Shown here: one piece after another, positions 18,494 through 28,709 of the stretch
Numbering within the stretch: position 1 is the first letter of the stretch
How the letters are laid out: each line of letters begins with the position of its first letter
Origin: Pseudoalteromonas lipolytica
Lineage (GTDB): Bacteria; Pseudomonadota; Gammaproteobacteria; Enterobacterales; Alteromonadaceae
Assembly: GCF_001306915.1 (NCBI RefSeq)
Contig: NZ_LJTC01000008.1
Coordinates: 62,001 to 126,000 of the forward strand
DNA: 64,000 nucleotides
Reading direction: 5' to 3'
Notes under the pieces: generated by a model
What the model was told of the DNA's origin: nothing
Seen by the model: the letters and a program-made list of their open reading frames with translations, nothing else
Database searches by the model: none
Made by a program: the position numbers and the translations under genes

Positions 18494-20149
18494 ATGTACC
18501 CGATATGGACATTGGGCTTTGATGTGAGAATTACAGTGCTTAATGGTCTTAAGGCAGGTTTAAATCTGCGCCGCTTAATTTTATTATTAGCGTTTTCGGC
18601 AACGCTAATCACCTTTCTAAACAGTTATTACTCGAGCTATCAAGTTCAAAAGCAACAACTAATAGATAAAACGCTTGAAAATCACAAAGCTTACGCAGCT
18701 AAACTGGTATCGGCCACCGATAATTTTTTATTGGCGGCGCAGCAGCAACTGGCTTATGTAGGTAAAATTCTTGAAAATGACTTTAATAATCAAGGGTTGA
18801 TAAATGCTGAAGCAGAACGATTGAGGTTACAAACTAACAGTTTTAACTCGACCATTATTGTTAATAAACAAGGTGATATCTTAGGGGTATCACCGCAATC
18901 CTTAAAACTTAAAAATCGCAAAGTTGATAGTTTTGGGACTAAAGCTGCGCTTTCTTATCGAACCCCGATGATCAGCGAACCGTATATTTCGATGGCGGGA
19001 AATTTGCTGATTTTTATTTCTCAGCCTTTATTTGATAAGCAAGGTGAATTCATTGGCTATGTCGGCGGTACATTATATTTGAAGCGCACAAGCATTCTAA
19101 ACCAGCTTTTACAAGTTCACTATTATCGCGATGGTTCATATTTATATGTTGTTGATGAGAATCATCGCTTGCTTTATCACCCTGATACAAAAAGGATAGG
19201 GGAGCAAGTTTTTGAAAACCCTGTGATCAAGGCTGTTTTGAAAGGGCAAGCCGGAACTGAACTGTTAAGTAATAGCAAAGGGGTTGAAATGTTGGCTGGC
19301 TTTGCTCCTTTAACCGTTGCTCCTTGGGGAGTCATTGCACAACGACCCCTTGAAGACACATTAGCACCGCTTGATAATTTAATGTGGCAAGTCTTCATAA
19401 AAACGGCGCCTGTGGGTGTCATCACTTTAATATTAATTTGGGTATTAGCTAGAAAAATAGCGAGCCCATTGAGGCAACTTGCTGAAACCGCAAATACGCT
19501 GGATAGGCCAACCACAACACGCGAGTTAATGCTAATCCGCTCATGGTATTTTGAAAGTAATGAGCTTAGAAAAGCAATGTTAAAGGGAGTTGGTTTATTA
19601 CACAGTAAAATTGGTTTGTTACGTCAAGAAGCACAGACAGACTCACTAACAGGGTTACACAACCGTAGAAGCTTTGATGCGCAGTTAAGTCATTTTATTG
19701 CACAGCGCTGCCCGTTTGCAGTTTTGGCAATCGATATTGATCACTTTAAGCGGGTTAACGACGAGTTTGGGCATGATATTGGTGATGTGGTATTACAGTC
19801 GCTTGCTAAAATTTTGTTAGATGTAACTCGTGATAGCGACGTTGTTGCTCGTACTGGTGGAGAAGAATTTATTGTGATCATGCCAAGAGTTGAGGTCAAA
19901 CGGGCGTATCAGCTTGCAGAACGCTTGCGGATGCGGATATCTGAAAGCTACATTGACCCTGTTGGCTGCATTAATGTATCTATTGGTATATCTGGTTGGC
20001 CGATTGAGCAACTGAACATTGATGAAGTACTTAAACTCGCTGACCAAGCCTTATATGAAGCTAAAAAAACGGGCCGCAATCGTTCTGTAGTTAATGCAAG
20101 TTATGGCCAAGATTTCACAACTATTTCTGAGTCTCCAATCTTGGAATAA
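18494..20149 (+). CDS. Membrane diguanylate cyclase with periplasmic Cache sensor
   Basis: Synthesises cyclic di-GMP. One transmembrane helix lies near residues 30-46, then a ~250-residue periplasmic region of Cache type (SFNSTIIVNKQGDILGVSP and YVVDENHRLLYHPD are typical). A second helix near 300-317 and a HAMP-like segment follow, then a GGDEF domain. The signature is GGEEF near residue 455 and it is preceded by RDSD at the spacing of an inhibitory I-site (RxxD, five residues, GGEEF), so product inhibition is expected. DSLTGLHNRR starts the domain. The start codon is uncertain: the ATG at 18494 has no clear ribosome site and a GTG lies a few codons downstream. Confidence 0.88.
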   Translation: MYPIWTLGFDVRITVLNGLKAGLNLRRLILLLAFSATLITFLNSYYSSYQVQKQQLIDKTLENHKAYAAKLVSATDNFLLAAQQQLAYVGKILENDFNNQGLINAEAERLRLQTNSFNSTIIVNKQGDILGVSPQSLKLKNRKVDSFGTKAALSYRTPMISEPYISMAGNLLIFISQPLFDKQGEFIGYVGGTLYLKRTSILNQLLQVHYYRDGSYLYVVDENHRLLYHPDTKRIGEQVFENPVIKAVLKGQAGTELLSNSKGVEMLAGFAPLTVAPWGVIAQRPLEDTLAPLDNLMWQVFIKTAPVGVITLILIWVLARKIASPLRQLAETANTLDRPTTTRELMLIRSWYFESNELRKAMLKGVGLLHSKIGLLRQEAQTDSLTGLHNRRSFDAQLSHFIAQRCPFAVLAIDIDHFKRVNDEFGHDIGDVVLQSLAKILLDVTRDSDVVARTGGEEFIVIMPRVEVKRAYQLAERLRMRISESYIDPVGCINVSIGISGWPIEQLNIDEVLKLADQALYEAKKTGRNRSVVNASYGQDFTTISESPILE

Positions 20150-20201
20150 GTTATTTAATGTGCAATAGTGAATGTTATTAAGTTATTTATGGAAAACCAA
20201 A

Positions 20202-20903
20202 ATGGCACTCACTTTTTTGACTCGTTTAACTAAATCCACTTCCTTGTTAAGTATTGCTGTTATTTTAACAGGCAATGTTTATGCAGACTCAAGCGATGAT
20301 AAACGCAGCGAATTTGTGGATGTTGGTGCTTTGCTACCTAATGCTGTGTTAGATATTCGTTATTTTGGCCATCACAACTTTGTTGGCAAACCAGTTGATG
20401 GTTACAACGCGCCAAAATGTTTATTGCACAACAGTGCTGCTATAGCCCTTAAAAAAGTGCAAGTAGCAGCGCAAACCCAAGGCCTGAGCTTGAAAATATA
20501 TGATTGTTATCGCCCGCAGCGCGCTGTTGATCACTTTGTACGTTGGGTTAACGATTTAGAAGATACCCGCACTAAAGCTGAGTTTTATCCAAACTTGGGC
20601 AAAGACAAACTGCTTGGTGATTACATCGCTGCTAAATCGGGTCATAGCCGTGGTTCAACGATTGATTTAACCTTAGTTGATGCAAAAGGCAATGAGCTCG
20701 ATATGGGCTCACCATTTGATATGTTCGACACTCTTTCTAACACCGACGACCCACGCATTAGTGCAGAGCAAAAAGCCAATCGATACAAATTAAAAAGCCT
20801 GATGACTGAGGCCGGCTTTGCGCCTTATTCAATGGAATGGTGGCATTTTACTTACAAACCGCAAGCATACCCCGCAACCTATTTTGATTTTGTGGTGGAG
20901 TAG
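20202..20903 (+). CDS. D-alanyl-D-alanine dipeptidase (VanX/DdpX, M15D)
   Basis: Hydrolyses D-Ala-D-Ala, in Gram-negatives probably to recycle or use D-alanine from peptidoglycan. Zinc ligands are visible in SGHSRGSTIDLTL (H and D) and EWWHFTY (catalytic E, third ligand H). The product has 233 residues with a signal peptide ending about GNVYA, so it acts in the periplasm. The frame opens at 20172, but the ATG at 20202 has GGA upstream and gives a normal signal sequence. It has no vancomycin-resistance neighbours, so a metabolic role is more likely. The D-alanine released could feed the aminotransferase at 8.8 kb, but they are not linked in one operon. Confidence 0.88.
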   Translation: MALTFLTRLTKSTSLLSIAVILTGNVYADSSDDKRSEFVDVGALLPNAVLDIRYFGHHNFVGKPVDGYNAPKCLLHNSAAIALKKVQVAAQTQGLSLKIYDCYRPQRAVDHFVRWVNDLEDTRTKAEFYPNLGKDKLLGDYIAAKSGHSRGSTIDLTLVDAKGNELDMGSPFDMFDTLSNTDDPRISAEQKANRYKLKSLMTEAGFAPYSMEWWHFTYKPQAYPATYFDFVVE

Positions 20904-20904
20904 G

Positions 20905-21160
20905 TAAAACAGCTTTAAGCTTTCAGCTGTAAGTTTTAAGCCGAAAAGTGTTGTTTTTGAATGTTGAATCAGCTTGATAAAATAGCGTTGAATGTTAGAC
21001 ACGCCATGCAAGCATGACGCCTACGGTTTGATGTAGGCGTGAAACTTGTTTCACGCGTCTGACAGCTCCTTCTAGAACCTAGCGCATCATGACGCGGGCT
21101 AAACCCGCTGCTACAGGCTGACAGCTTCTTCACGTTGGGTTTCGCTGCGCTCTACCCAAC
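20905..21160. repeat. Mosaic repeat block between convergent genes
   Basis: Ordered modules: hairpin GCGTGAAAC...GTTTCACGC at 21033-21056, GACGCGGGCTAAACCCGC at 21091-21108, and GTTGGGT...ACCCAAC at 21134-21160. The last one runs right up to the stop codon of the reverse-strand lipoprotein gene. Confidence 0.75.
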
Positions 21161-21655
21161 CTACATCACCTCTTTTACCGGTGAATAATCAACTTTAATT
21201 TCAACAATATCGACATTGGCATTTTGTTTAAAAGCGTTTTGCACTTGCAGTAAATCAGTGTCTTTTTCTGCAAGGTAACGGTAGCTTTTGTTGGTCATTT
21301 TTTTCAGCGCATATTGACTGCTAAGCTCTACCGGTAAGCTATTTTCTTTTAGCGTTAAGTAAATTGCACCCGTTGTAATGCCGCGCTCTTGCATTGCGTG
21401 ATTAAAGACTTCTGTGCCCTTGGTTAAAGTAGGTGCATCAAAGGTAATTTTTTCGCCATTATTACTAAAAGCGTTCGTAAATTTTTGCTTGTTGATTTCG
21501 ACTGATTTTTTAACATCTTTAACTGAAATTTGTTCTTTTTGTGAACTGGTTGTTGGTTGTTGTACTGTATCTTGCTCGCTTATTTCATTTTTTTGACAGC
21601 CAGTCATTAGAGCTAAAGTCAATGTAATGAATTGTATTGTAAGTGTTTTTTTCAT
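21161..21655 (-). CDS. Small lipoprotein, unknown
   Basis: A 164-residue protein not recognised as a named family. It begins MKKTLTIQFITLTLALMTGC, a lipoprotein signal with lipobox LMTGC. A polar, Q/S/K-rich linker follows to about residue 50, then a mixed alpha/beta region ending VDIVEIKVDYSPVKEVM. No catalytic motif is visible. The stop codon touches a palindromic repeat on its 3' side. It is divergent from the M36 peptidase gene with 127 bases between. Confidence 0.7.
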   Translation of the reverse strand: MKKTLTIQFITLTLALMTGCQKNEISEQDTVQQPTTSSQKEQISVKDVKKSVEINKQKFTNAFSNNGEKITFDAPTLTKGTEVFNHAMQERGITTGAIYLTLKENSLPVELSSQYALKKMTNKSYRYLAEKDTDLLQVQNAFKQNANVDIVEIKVDYSPVKEVM

Positions 21656-21782
21656 ATCCCACCTGTTTTTTTGTTACTTTTTTTTACAATTAATTCTGTT
21701 TTTTAATTGTTCTATTAGGTACATTGGAATTGGTTATGATTGTTAACCGAAAATAAAAATATAACAATAGGGAACGTAAATA

Positions 21783-24700
21783 ATGTCACAATTTAAAGTA
21801 ACAGCAGTTGCTACTATGGTAACGGCTATTTTGGCATCATCTCAAGTACAGGCAAGCGAACAAACTCGTTTTTATAATACTTCAAGCGTTAGCTCACAAG
21901 TGCAATTCAACCCCCAAGTATCTCAACAACGTGCATTAGCTGAGCGAAGAACTGTTTCGGGTCACAAATCAATTTTCGATGAGCAGTTAGGTAAAGCTAC
22001 GTTCTTATGGAAAGCAGTTGGTCAAGCTAAACCTGATATGGCGATGGTGCTTCCTGAGCAACGCAATGCCTATGCTGCAGATTTTTATTTAAATGCCTTA
22101 ACGGGTGTTAGCACTGCGAAAAAAGGTTTTTCAAGTGCTGTATTAACAGATTTATCTGAGCAAAAACTTGGCTCAATCACAGCTAAATACAAGCAAAAAG
22201 TACTCGGCGTTGAAGTTTTCAACCGTGAATATAACCTGATTATGGACAAAGAGCATAATTTAGTTGCTGGCTCTGGGTATTTCGCAAATAAAGTGACGAG
22301 TTCAGTTGCTCCTCTAGGTGAGTTCACAAGTGCTGAGCAAAGCATTAAACGTGCAATTAAAGAACTTGCTGATATCAATGTGTCGTTAACTAAATCAACT
22401 GAGCAAGGCGACTATGTTAAGTACACTGTGTCTAACCAAAACGGTGACAAAGTTGTATTAGGACAGCCACGTGCTAAGAAAGTATTCTTTGAAGTAGCGG
22501 GTGAGCTGCAATCTGCATACTATGTTGAAGTAGAAGTTGCTGATAAAAACAGCCTAGAAAGCGATTACTTCAGCTACGTTATTGGTGCGCAAAACAGCAA
22601 AGTTTATTTCAAGAAAGACTTAAAAGCACACGCGGCAGACTTTAACTACCGTGTATGGGCTGACGAAGATGGTTACCCGTGGGAAGGTCCACACGGTGAC
22701 GTGATCCCAGCTGATGGCCCAGATCAAATTGATGAAACTGAAATCCTAGATGCACCACTTGTAAGCCTGTCTTACTACAAAAAATTAAGCACGATGGATC
22801 CATGGCTTGCTGATGATGCTACAACAACATCAGGTAATAACGTATTTGCTTATGCTGATGTTATCGCACCACAAGGTTTTACAGAAGGTGACTTCACAGC
22901 TGAAACCACATCAGATTACACATTTGACTACCCTTATCAAGTTGATCAAGTAGCAAACAGCTACGACAACCGTAAAGCAGCTATCGTTAACTTGTTCTAT
23001 ATGAACAACTTCTTACACGATTTCTTCTATGACCATGGTTTTGACGAAACATCAAATGTTGCGCAAGTATCAAACTACGGCCGTGGTGGTGTAGAAGGCG
23101 ACCCTATCGAAGCGCAAGCGCAAGATAATAGCGGTTTAAATAACGCTAATATGGCAACCCCTGCTGACGGTGCAAGCCCACGCATGCAAATGTATTTATA
23201 CAACTCGAAAGATGCGAAAGTGGGTGTAGATTTTGGTGTGGTTGTTACATCTGACGAATCAATTGGTCTTCTAGAGTCTTCTAAAGTATCAGGCTTTGGT
23301 CAAATGCAATTTGCTGATATCGCAGGCGAAGTTGTTCGTCTAGTTGATGGCGATGATGCCGATTCTGGTAGCGTAACAGATGGTTGTCAACCAGCAACAA
23401 ATGCAGCTGAACTTGCTGGCAAAATTGCGCTAGTTGATCGTGGCTCTTGTAACTTCACAGCAAAAGTACTACACGCTCAAGAAGCGGGTGCAATTGGTGC
23501 AATCGTTGTAAACAACAACCCTGATACAGATGAACCAGCGCCGATGGGCGGTGAAGATGATGCCGTTATCATTCCTAACATGGGTCTGAACTATGCTGAC
23601 GGTCACGCACTTTACGATGGTATCGCTGCAGGCGACACTGTTACTGTGAACATGTTCAACAAAGCAACGTTAAAAGACGGTACGCTAGATAACGGTATTA
23701 TTGCTCACGAATGGGGTCACTATATCAGTAACCGTTTAGTGGGTAACTCATCAGGTCTTATTAACTTCCAAGGCCGTGCGATGGGCGAAGGTTGGGGTGA
23801 TTTCCACTCACTTATGTTCATTGCTAAAGCTGATGACATTAACATTCCAGGTAACGACAAGTTCCAAAAAGCCTACGGTAGCGGTACTTTCGTAGAAGAT
23901 TTCTACTACGGTATCCGTCGTGTTCCATATTCAACTAATATGGAAGTAAACCCGCTGTCTTTCCGTCACATTACTGAAAATGAAGGTGCTGATGTAGGCA
24001 TTGCACCAACAAGTGTTGCTTCACCACACGCAGCAGGTGAAATTTGGGCAACTATGCTTTGGGAAAGCTATGTAGCACTTATCAACGAGCACGGCTTTGA
24101 AGACGCACAAAACCGCATGGCTAACTACTTAGTTGCTGGTTACAAGCTAACTCCTGTTGCTCCGCTATACACAGAAGCACGTGATGCTATCTTAGCTGCA
24201 GCGTACGCAGTTGATCCTGAAGATTACAAACTAATCTTAGGTGCATTTGCTAAGCGTGGTATGGGCTTAGGTGCTGTAGCACCAGAGCGTTTCAGCGAAG
24301 ATTTAACCGGTGTTGTTGAATCAGACAAAATGAAACTTGCTAGCTTCACATTGAAAGATGTGGCAATGAATGCAAACTACAACGGTGCTGAATTAGGTTA
24401 TTGTTCAAACGATAACGTGCTAGATAAAGGTGAAACAGGCACATTAACTGTTAGCATCATGAACACAGGTAGTGAAGTACTAACGGGTACACAAGCACAG
24501 TTAACAGTTGTTAGCGGTCACGATGTAACGTTCGAAAATGATGGTTTAATTACATTCGACGATACAAACCCGTATGCTTCACAAACAAGCGCGCCTATCA
24601 CGTTTACGCTAAATGATGCAGGCACTGCTGATACACTTGAAATCGAAGTGTCATTCCCTGAACTGTCTGCTGATGACGAAATTGTTGAAGCAGCAACCGA

Positions 24701-25787
24701 TAAAGTATCTTACCTTGTGAACATGGACTTTGAAGATAAAGCACCAGTTAGTTCACAAACTGCTGACGATATGGAAATTGCAGGTGCATCATTACGTGAC
24801 TGGAAAGAAAACGTAATGACAGGTGATGACCTAGCCGTTGGCACGCAAAGCATGGCAAAAGGTGGTTACGTTCCATTTTTTGATAGCTTTGGGTTTGGTC
24901 TTGGCGAGCAAACCATGTACCTAAATAACAATGACTTCCAGTCTGATGTTGCAATCGAATCAAGAGAGTTTGATATCGGTTTTGCGGGTGACTTTGAAGT
25001 TTCATTCTGGCACTTCTACCTAATCGAAAACGAGTGGGATGGTGGTGTTGTAGAAATCAGCGTAAACGGCGGTAACTGGGTTGATGTTACTGAAATGGGT
25101 GGTACATTTGATGTGGGTTACGATGGCCCTCTAATCGAAAACGACGCGCAAGCACTACAAGATCGCGATACCTTCACAGGTAACAATGTTGATGAAAACG
25201 ATGTGTATGGTAACTACGAAACAATTCGTTTCGGAACTGAACTAAACGGTAACCGTGCCAAGCTTCGTTTCCGTATTTCATCTGATAATGCCGTTAGTAG
25301 CTTTGGCTGGTGGATTGATAACGTAACTGTTAGCAATGTAACGACACCAATCTTCTCAAATGTGATTGCTGGTGATACATTCGCTTGTGATAATGCACTA
25401 CCATTACTTTCGGTAGCAGGTGATGCGACAGTGTCTGAGTCAGCTTCAGGCACATTAACAGCAACAGCGTCAGACCGTAACAGTGATGACACACTAAGCT
25501 ATGCATGGACGCAACTAAGCGGCACAACTGCAACACTTACAGGTGCTGATACTGCGACTCTAGGCTTCACGCCTGGTGCTATCTCAAGTGATGACGAGTT
25601 AGTATTTGAAGTAACAGTGAGCGATGGTACAGACTCTGTATCTGAGCAGTTCACTGTTGCCGTAACTAACGAAGCTGAACAAGAAGAAAGTAATGAAGAG
25701 AAGAAATCTAGTAGCGGTAGCTTTGGTTTCTTAACACTACTACTTGCACCACTAGCGCTTATCGGCCGTCGCCGTAAACGTAAATAA
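21783..25787 (+). CDS. Secreted M36 (fungalysin) metallopeptidase with GlyGly-CTERM-like tail
   Basis: A large 1334-residue extracellular zinc protease. Order: signal peptide to about QVQASE; an FTP-like propeptide to ~270; the M36 catalytic domain with a protease-associated insert (GKIALVDRGSCNFTAK, ~480-620); the zinc site HEWGH near residue 642 and the third ligand in GEGWGDF near 668. Beta-sandwich and Ig/PKD-like domains follow (SYAWTQLSGTTATLT). The tail SSSGSFGFLTLLLAPLALIG then RRRKRK resembles the GlyGly-CTERM sorting signal, recognised and cleaved by rhombosortase after type II secretion (from memory). Likely role: degrading external protein. GGGAACGTAAATA precedes the ATG. A strong terminator follows. 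Confidence 0.92.
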   Translation: MSQFKVTAVATMVTAILASSQVQASEQTRFYNTSSVSSQVQFNPQVSQQRALAERRTVSGHKSIFDEQLGKATFLWKAVGQAKPDMAMVLPEQRNAYAADFYLNALTGVSTAKKGFSSAVLTDLSEQKLGSITAKYKQKVLGVEVFNREYNLIMDKEHNLVAGSGYFANKVTSSVAPLGEFTSAEQSIKRAIKELADINVSLTKSTEQGDYVKYTVSNQNGDKVVLGQPRAKKVFFEVAGELQSAYYVEVEVADKNSLESDYFSYVIGAQNSKVYFKKDLKAHAADFNYRVWADEDGYPWEGPHGDVIPADGPDQIDETEILDAPLVSLSYYKKLSTMDPWLADDATTTSGNNVFAYADVIAPQGFTEGDFTAETTSDYTFDYPYQVDQVANSYDNRKAAIVNLFYMNNFLHDFFYDHGFDETSNVAQVSNYGRGGVEGDPIEAQAQDNSGLNNANMATPADGASPRMQMYLYNSKDAKVGVDFGVVVTSDESIGLLESSKVSGFGQMQFADIAGEVVRLVDGDDADSGSVTDGCQPATNAAELAGKIALVDRGSCNFTAKVLHAQEAGAIGAIVVNNNPDTDEPAPMGGEDDAVIIPNMGLNYADGHALYDGIAAGDTVTVNMFNKATLKDGTLDNGIIAHEWGHYISNRLVGNSSGLINFQGRAMGEGWGDFHSLMFIAKADDINIPGNDKFQKAYGSGTFVEDFYYGIRRVPYSTNMEVNPLSFRHITENEGADVGIAPTSVASPHAAGEIWATMLWESYVALINEHGFEDAQNRMANYLVAGYKLTPVAPLYTEARDAILAAAYAVDPEDYKLILGAFAKRGMGLGAVAPERFSEDLTGVVESDKMKLASFTLKDVAMNANYNGAELGYCSNDNVLDKGETGTLTVSIMNTGSEVLTGTQAQLTVVSGHDVTFENDGLITFDDTNPYASQTSAPITFTLNDAGTADTLEIEVSFPELSADDEIVEAATDKVSYLVNMDFEDKAPVSSQTADDMEIAGASLRDWKENVMTGDDLAVGTQSMAKGGYVPFFDSFGFGLGEQTMYLNNNDFQSDVAIESREFDIGFAGDFEVSFWHFYLIENEWDGGVVEISVNGGNWVDVTEMGGTFDVGYDGPLIENDAQALQDRDTFTGNNVDENDVYGNYETIRFGTELNGNRAKLRFRISSDNAVSSFGWWIDNVTVSNVTTPIFSNVIAGDTFACDNALPLLSVAGDATVSESASGTLTATASDRNSDDTLSYAWTQLSGTTATLTGADTATLGFTPGAISSDDELVFEVTVSDGTDSVSEQFTVAVTNEAEQEESNEEKKSSSGSFGFLTLLLAPLALIGRRRKRK

Positions 25788-25807
25788 GACTTTTAAATAG
25801 TGATAAC

Positions 25808-25840
25808 AAAGCCCTTACAGTTCGCTGTAAGGGCTTTTTT
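25808..25840 (+). terminator. Terminator after the M36 peptidase gene
   Basis: AAAGCCCTTACAG, TTCG loop and CTGTAAGGGCTTT form a perfect 13-bp stem continuing into TTTTTG. Confidence 0.93.
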
Positions 25841-25844
25841 GTTT

Positions 25845-26040
25845 ATAAGTTAGCGAGAGTAAAGTTAGCGAGGGGAAAGTTAGCAGCGACTTTACATCGC
25901 GTCCTAGAGCCCAGAACCTAGCACCTTTTCGTAGGCGTGAAACTTGTTTCGCGCGTCTGACCGCTGATAGCTGAAGGCTGACAGTTTCTTAATGTTGTGT
26001 TTCGCTGCGCTCTACCCAACCTACGTGGAGAGTCAACAGG
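25845..26040. repeat. Mosaic repeat block between convergent genes
   Basis: Modules in order: AGTTAGCGAG words, TAGCAGCGACTTTACATCGC at 25881, CTAG-rich words, the GCGTGAAAC...GTTTCGCGC hairpin at 25931-25954, TAGCTGAAGGCTGACAG, and GTTGTGT...ACCCAAC at 25994-26020. This is the same order as at 20.9 kb. No gene in this 324-base gap. Confidence 0.75.
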
Positions 26041-26111
26041 TTGAATGCTGTGGGGTTATAAACACTCGATAACCCCACACTTCTGACTTACAGCTTAAAG
26101 CTTAAGGTCAG

Positions 26112-28277
26112 CTATTGAACGGTTGCTTTTAGGCCGCGGCGTTTTAATAATGCTGATGTGTCTGGCTCTTGACCGCGGAATGCTTTGTACGATTCCATTA
26201 GGTCACGTGAGTTACCGACTTCTAAAATTTCTTTACGGTATTTATCACCGATTTCACGTTTTAGACCGCCTTGCTCTTGAACAAAGGCAAAGGCGTCTGC
26301 CGCTAAGATTTCACTCCACATATAAGCATAGTAACCCGCTGAGTAACCGCCGCCCATTGAGTGTGAGAAGAAGGCTGACTTATAACGAGGTGGTACAAAT
26401 GCTACATCAACTCCATGTTTTGCAAGCGCTTGTTGCTCAAACTTTTCAATGTCTTGTAAAGGAGCATCAGCTGAGAGTGAATGCCATTCCATATCAAGTA
26501 GTGCAGCAGCAACGTATTCTAGGGTATCAAAACCTTGGTTGAAGCTACGTGATTGAATTACTTTTTTCAGTAGCTCATCAGGAATTGGCTCGCCAGTTTT
26601 ATGGTGTTTTGCATAGTTAGCGATAACTTCAGGGTACATGGCCCAATCTTCTTCAAATGTTGATGGGAATTCAACGAAGTCACGTGATACTGAGGTGCCA
26701 GATAGAGTAGGATACTTCACGTTTGAGAACATGCCGTGTAAGCCATGGCCTAGCTCGTGGAAGATCGTTGTTGCTTCATCATAACTGATAAGCGTAGGTT
26801 CGCCATTCGCGCCTTTTTGAATGTTCATTACGTTTACGACAACTGGCTTTTGTTCTTTAAGGCCTGATTGTTTAACGAAAGAAGTCATCCAAGCACCACC
26901 ACGTTTACCTTCACGCGCGAAGTAGTCAGCAAAGAAAATGGCTAAGCTTTTACCATTTTCATCAAATAACTCATAGGCTTTTACATCCGGGTGATAAACC
27001 GGAATATCGTTACGTGGTTTAAAGGTGATACCGTATAAACGGTTCATGGTGAAGAATACGCCGTCTTCTAAAACACGGTTGAACTCGAAATATTCTTTCA
27101 CTGCATTTTCGTCAAGGTTATATTTATCTTTACGCACTTGCTCTGCGTAGAATAACCAATCCCATGGCTGTAATTTGAACTGCTCACCTGACTCATCAAT
27201 CTTAGCTTGAATTGCAGCGGCCTCAGCGTTGACGTTCTGCATTAATGCAGGGATCATGCTCGCAAACATATCAAATACAGCTTGTGGTTTTTTCGCCATT
27301 TGCGACTCTAAACCAAAATCAGCCCAGCTGTCGTAACCTAATAGTTTTGCTTTTTGAGCACGTAAGTGAGCAAGTTCTGCCACGATATCACGGTTACTAT
27401 TTTCGCCCGATAATGCACGCTCAGCTGATGCACGCCATACTTTTTCACGTAAATCGCGGTTTTTCAGTGTTGCCAGAATAGGCTGACGCGTGGTGTTTGT
27501 GATCTTAATTAGGTATTTGCCTGGATGGCCAGCTTCTGCAGCGGCATTGGCAAGCTGCTCAATTTGACCTGCTGGTAAGCCCTCAAGCTCTGCTTTGTCA
27601 TCCACTAAAACAACATTTGTTTTAGTCAGCGCTAATAAGTTTTGTGAGAACTGAGTTGTTAAGCTCGAGTGCTTTGTATTGATATCACGAATTTGTTGTT
27701 TTTGCTCTGCACTTAATTTTGCACCAGCACGCACAAAACGTTTGTAGTAAACGTCTAATAAACGCTTTTCTTCAGCAGTTAAGGCAAGGCTGTCAGCTTC
27801 GCTGTGAATAGCCGCTACTTTCTCAAAAAGTGCTTTATTTAAGAAAATGTTGTCGCTATGAGCCGCTAGTTTTGGCGCTAACTCTTTTTGTAATTCACGA
27901 CGTGCCGGGTTTGAATCCGTACCCGCTAAGTTATAAAAAATACTGCGTGTGCGTGTTAATAGCTCACCACTTTTCTCAAGCGCAACAATCGTATTGGCAA
28001 AATCAGGCTTTGCTGGATTGTTGATAATAGCTTGCACTTCAGCCATTTGCTCAGACATGCCTTTATTAAATGCCGGCATGAAATGTTCATCTTTAATCGC
28101 ACTGAAATCAGGCGTTTCGTATTGTAATACGCTTTTCACAAACAGTGGGTTAGCTTGCTCATTTGCAGCAACAGGCGCTGATTGCTCTGATTTAGGCGTT
28201 GATGTTGTTGTTTGCGGTTCTGAACAGGCTGTAAGTAACAGCGCAGAACTGATCGCGGTTGCGATTAGGTGTTTCAT
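26112..28277 (-). CDS. M3-family oligopeptidase / peptidyl-dipeptidase lipoprotein (Dcp-like)
   Basis: A zinc peptidase of 721 residues that cleaves short peptides, dipeptidyl carboxypeptidase-like. The zinc motif FHELGHGLHG lies near residue 505; the M3 signatures GGYSAGYYAYMWSE and DFVEFPS are present. The N-terminus MKHLIATAISSALLLTAC carries a lipobox (LLTAC), so unlike E. coli Dcp this form is predicted to be lipidated and periplasmic. The frame opens at 28421, but the ATG at 28277 with AAGAGA upstream gives the lipoprotein signal, so the longer version is rejected. The gap 28278-28709 upstream holds two divergent promoter regions and the Zur-like box. Confidence 0.92.
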   Translation of the reverse strand: MKHLIATAISSALLLTACSEPQTTTSTPKSEQSAPVAANEQANPLFVKSVLQYETPDFSAIKDEHFMPAFNKGMSEQMAEVQAIINNPAKPDFANTIVALEKSGELLTRTRSIFYNLAGTDSNPARRELQKELAPKLAAHSDNIFLNKALFEKVAAIHSEADSLALTAEEKRLLDVYYKRFVRAGAKLSAEQKQQIRDINTKHSSLTTQFSQNLLALTKTNVVLVDDKAELEGLPAGQIEQLANAAAEAGHPGKYLIKITNTTRQPILATLKNRDLREKVWRASAERALSGENSNRDIVAELAHLRAQKAKLLGYDSWADFGLESQMAKKPQAVFDMFASMIPALMQNVNAEAAAIQAKIDESGEQFKLQPWDWLFYAEQVRKDKYNLDENAVKEYFEFNRVLEDGVFFTMNRLYGITFKPRNDIPVYHPDVKAYELFDENGKSLAIFFADYFAREGKRGGAWMTSFVKQSGLKEQKPVVVNVMNIQKGANGEPTLISYDEATTIFHELGHGLHGMFSNVKYPTLSGTSVSRDFVEFPSTFEEDWAMYPEVIANYAKHHKTGEPIPDELLKKVIQSRSFNQGFDTLEYVAAALLDMEWHSLSADAPLQDIEKFEQQALAKHGVDVAFVPPRYKSAFFSHSMGGGYSAGYYAYMWSEILAADAFAFVQEQGGLKREIGDKYRKEILEVGNSRDLMESYKAFRGQEPDTSALLKRRGLKATVQ

Positions 28278-28614
28278 AGTTTTTCTCTTGTCATTTTTAA
28301 AATTAAATTGTGTCGATATAACCTTGCACATACGTTTTATAAGCTCTTGATTTGCATAGCGGTTAAAACGAATTACAAAAAGTGCTACAAAAAAGCACTT
28401 ATGTGAGGCAGGTATCACCATGTGATCAATGAGCCCAGCATACTGTGTCTTACTACAATTGACCTCATACGTTGCGATAAGGTGATTATTGGCTGCGATA
28501 AGTCGTTAAAATTCTCTAAGATCGGAAAGCCACTTATTACTTTGCAGCTTAAATAGCCTGATCCAACTAATCTTTTTGACTCATAACAGTGTCCAAATAA
28601 AAATCTTATGGTAT

Positions 28615-28629
28615 GTTATATTGTAACAA
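28615..28629 (+). promoter_or_regulatory. Zur-like operator upstream of pyrC-folE2
   Basis: TGTTATATTGTAACA is a 15-base palindrome with one mismatch. It resembles the gammaproteobacterial Zur box, whose core is TGTTATANTATAACA (from memory). It lies 80 bases before the pyrC start codon. The downstream folE2 gene is a known member of Zur regulons in many bacteria, which supports the call. Confidence 0.65.
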
Positions 28630-28709
28630 TTTAATCTGCAATCAATCTTGCCATGGAGTGCATTTTTTTACGATAAGTTGCAAATGTTGCTGAATAAGCA
28701 AGGAGTCAT

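Noticed and set aside
20202..20903. Vancomycin-resistance gene (vanX)
   Set aside because: No vanH/vanA or regulator nearby and a signal peptide is present; a metabolic D-Ala-D-Ala dipeptidase is more likely in a Gram-negative.
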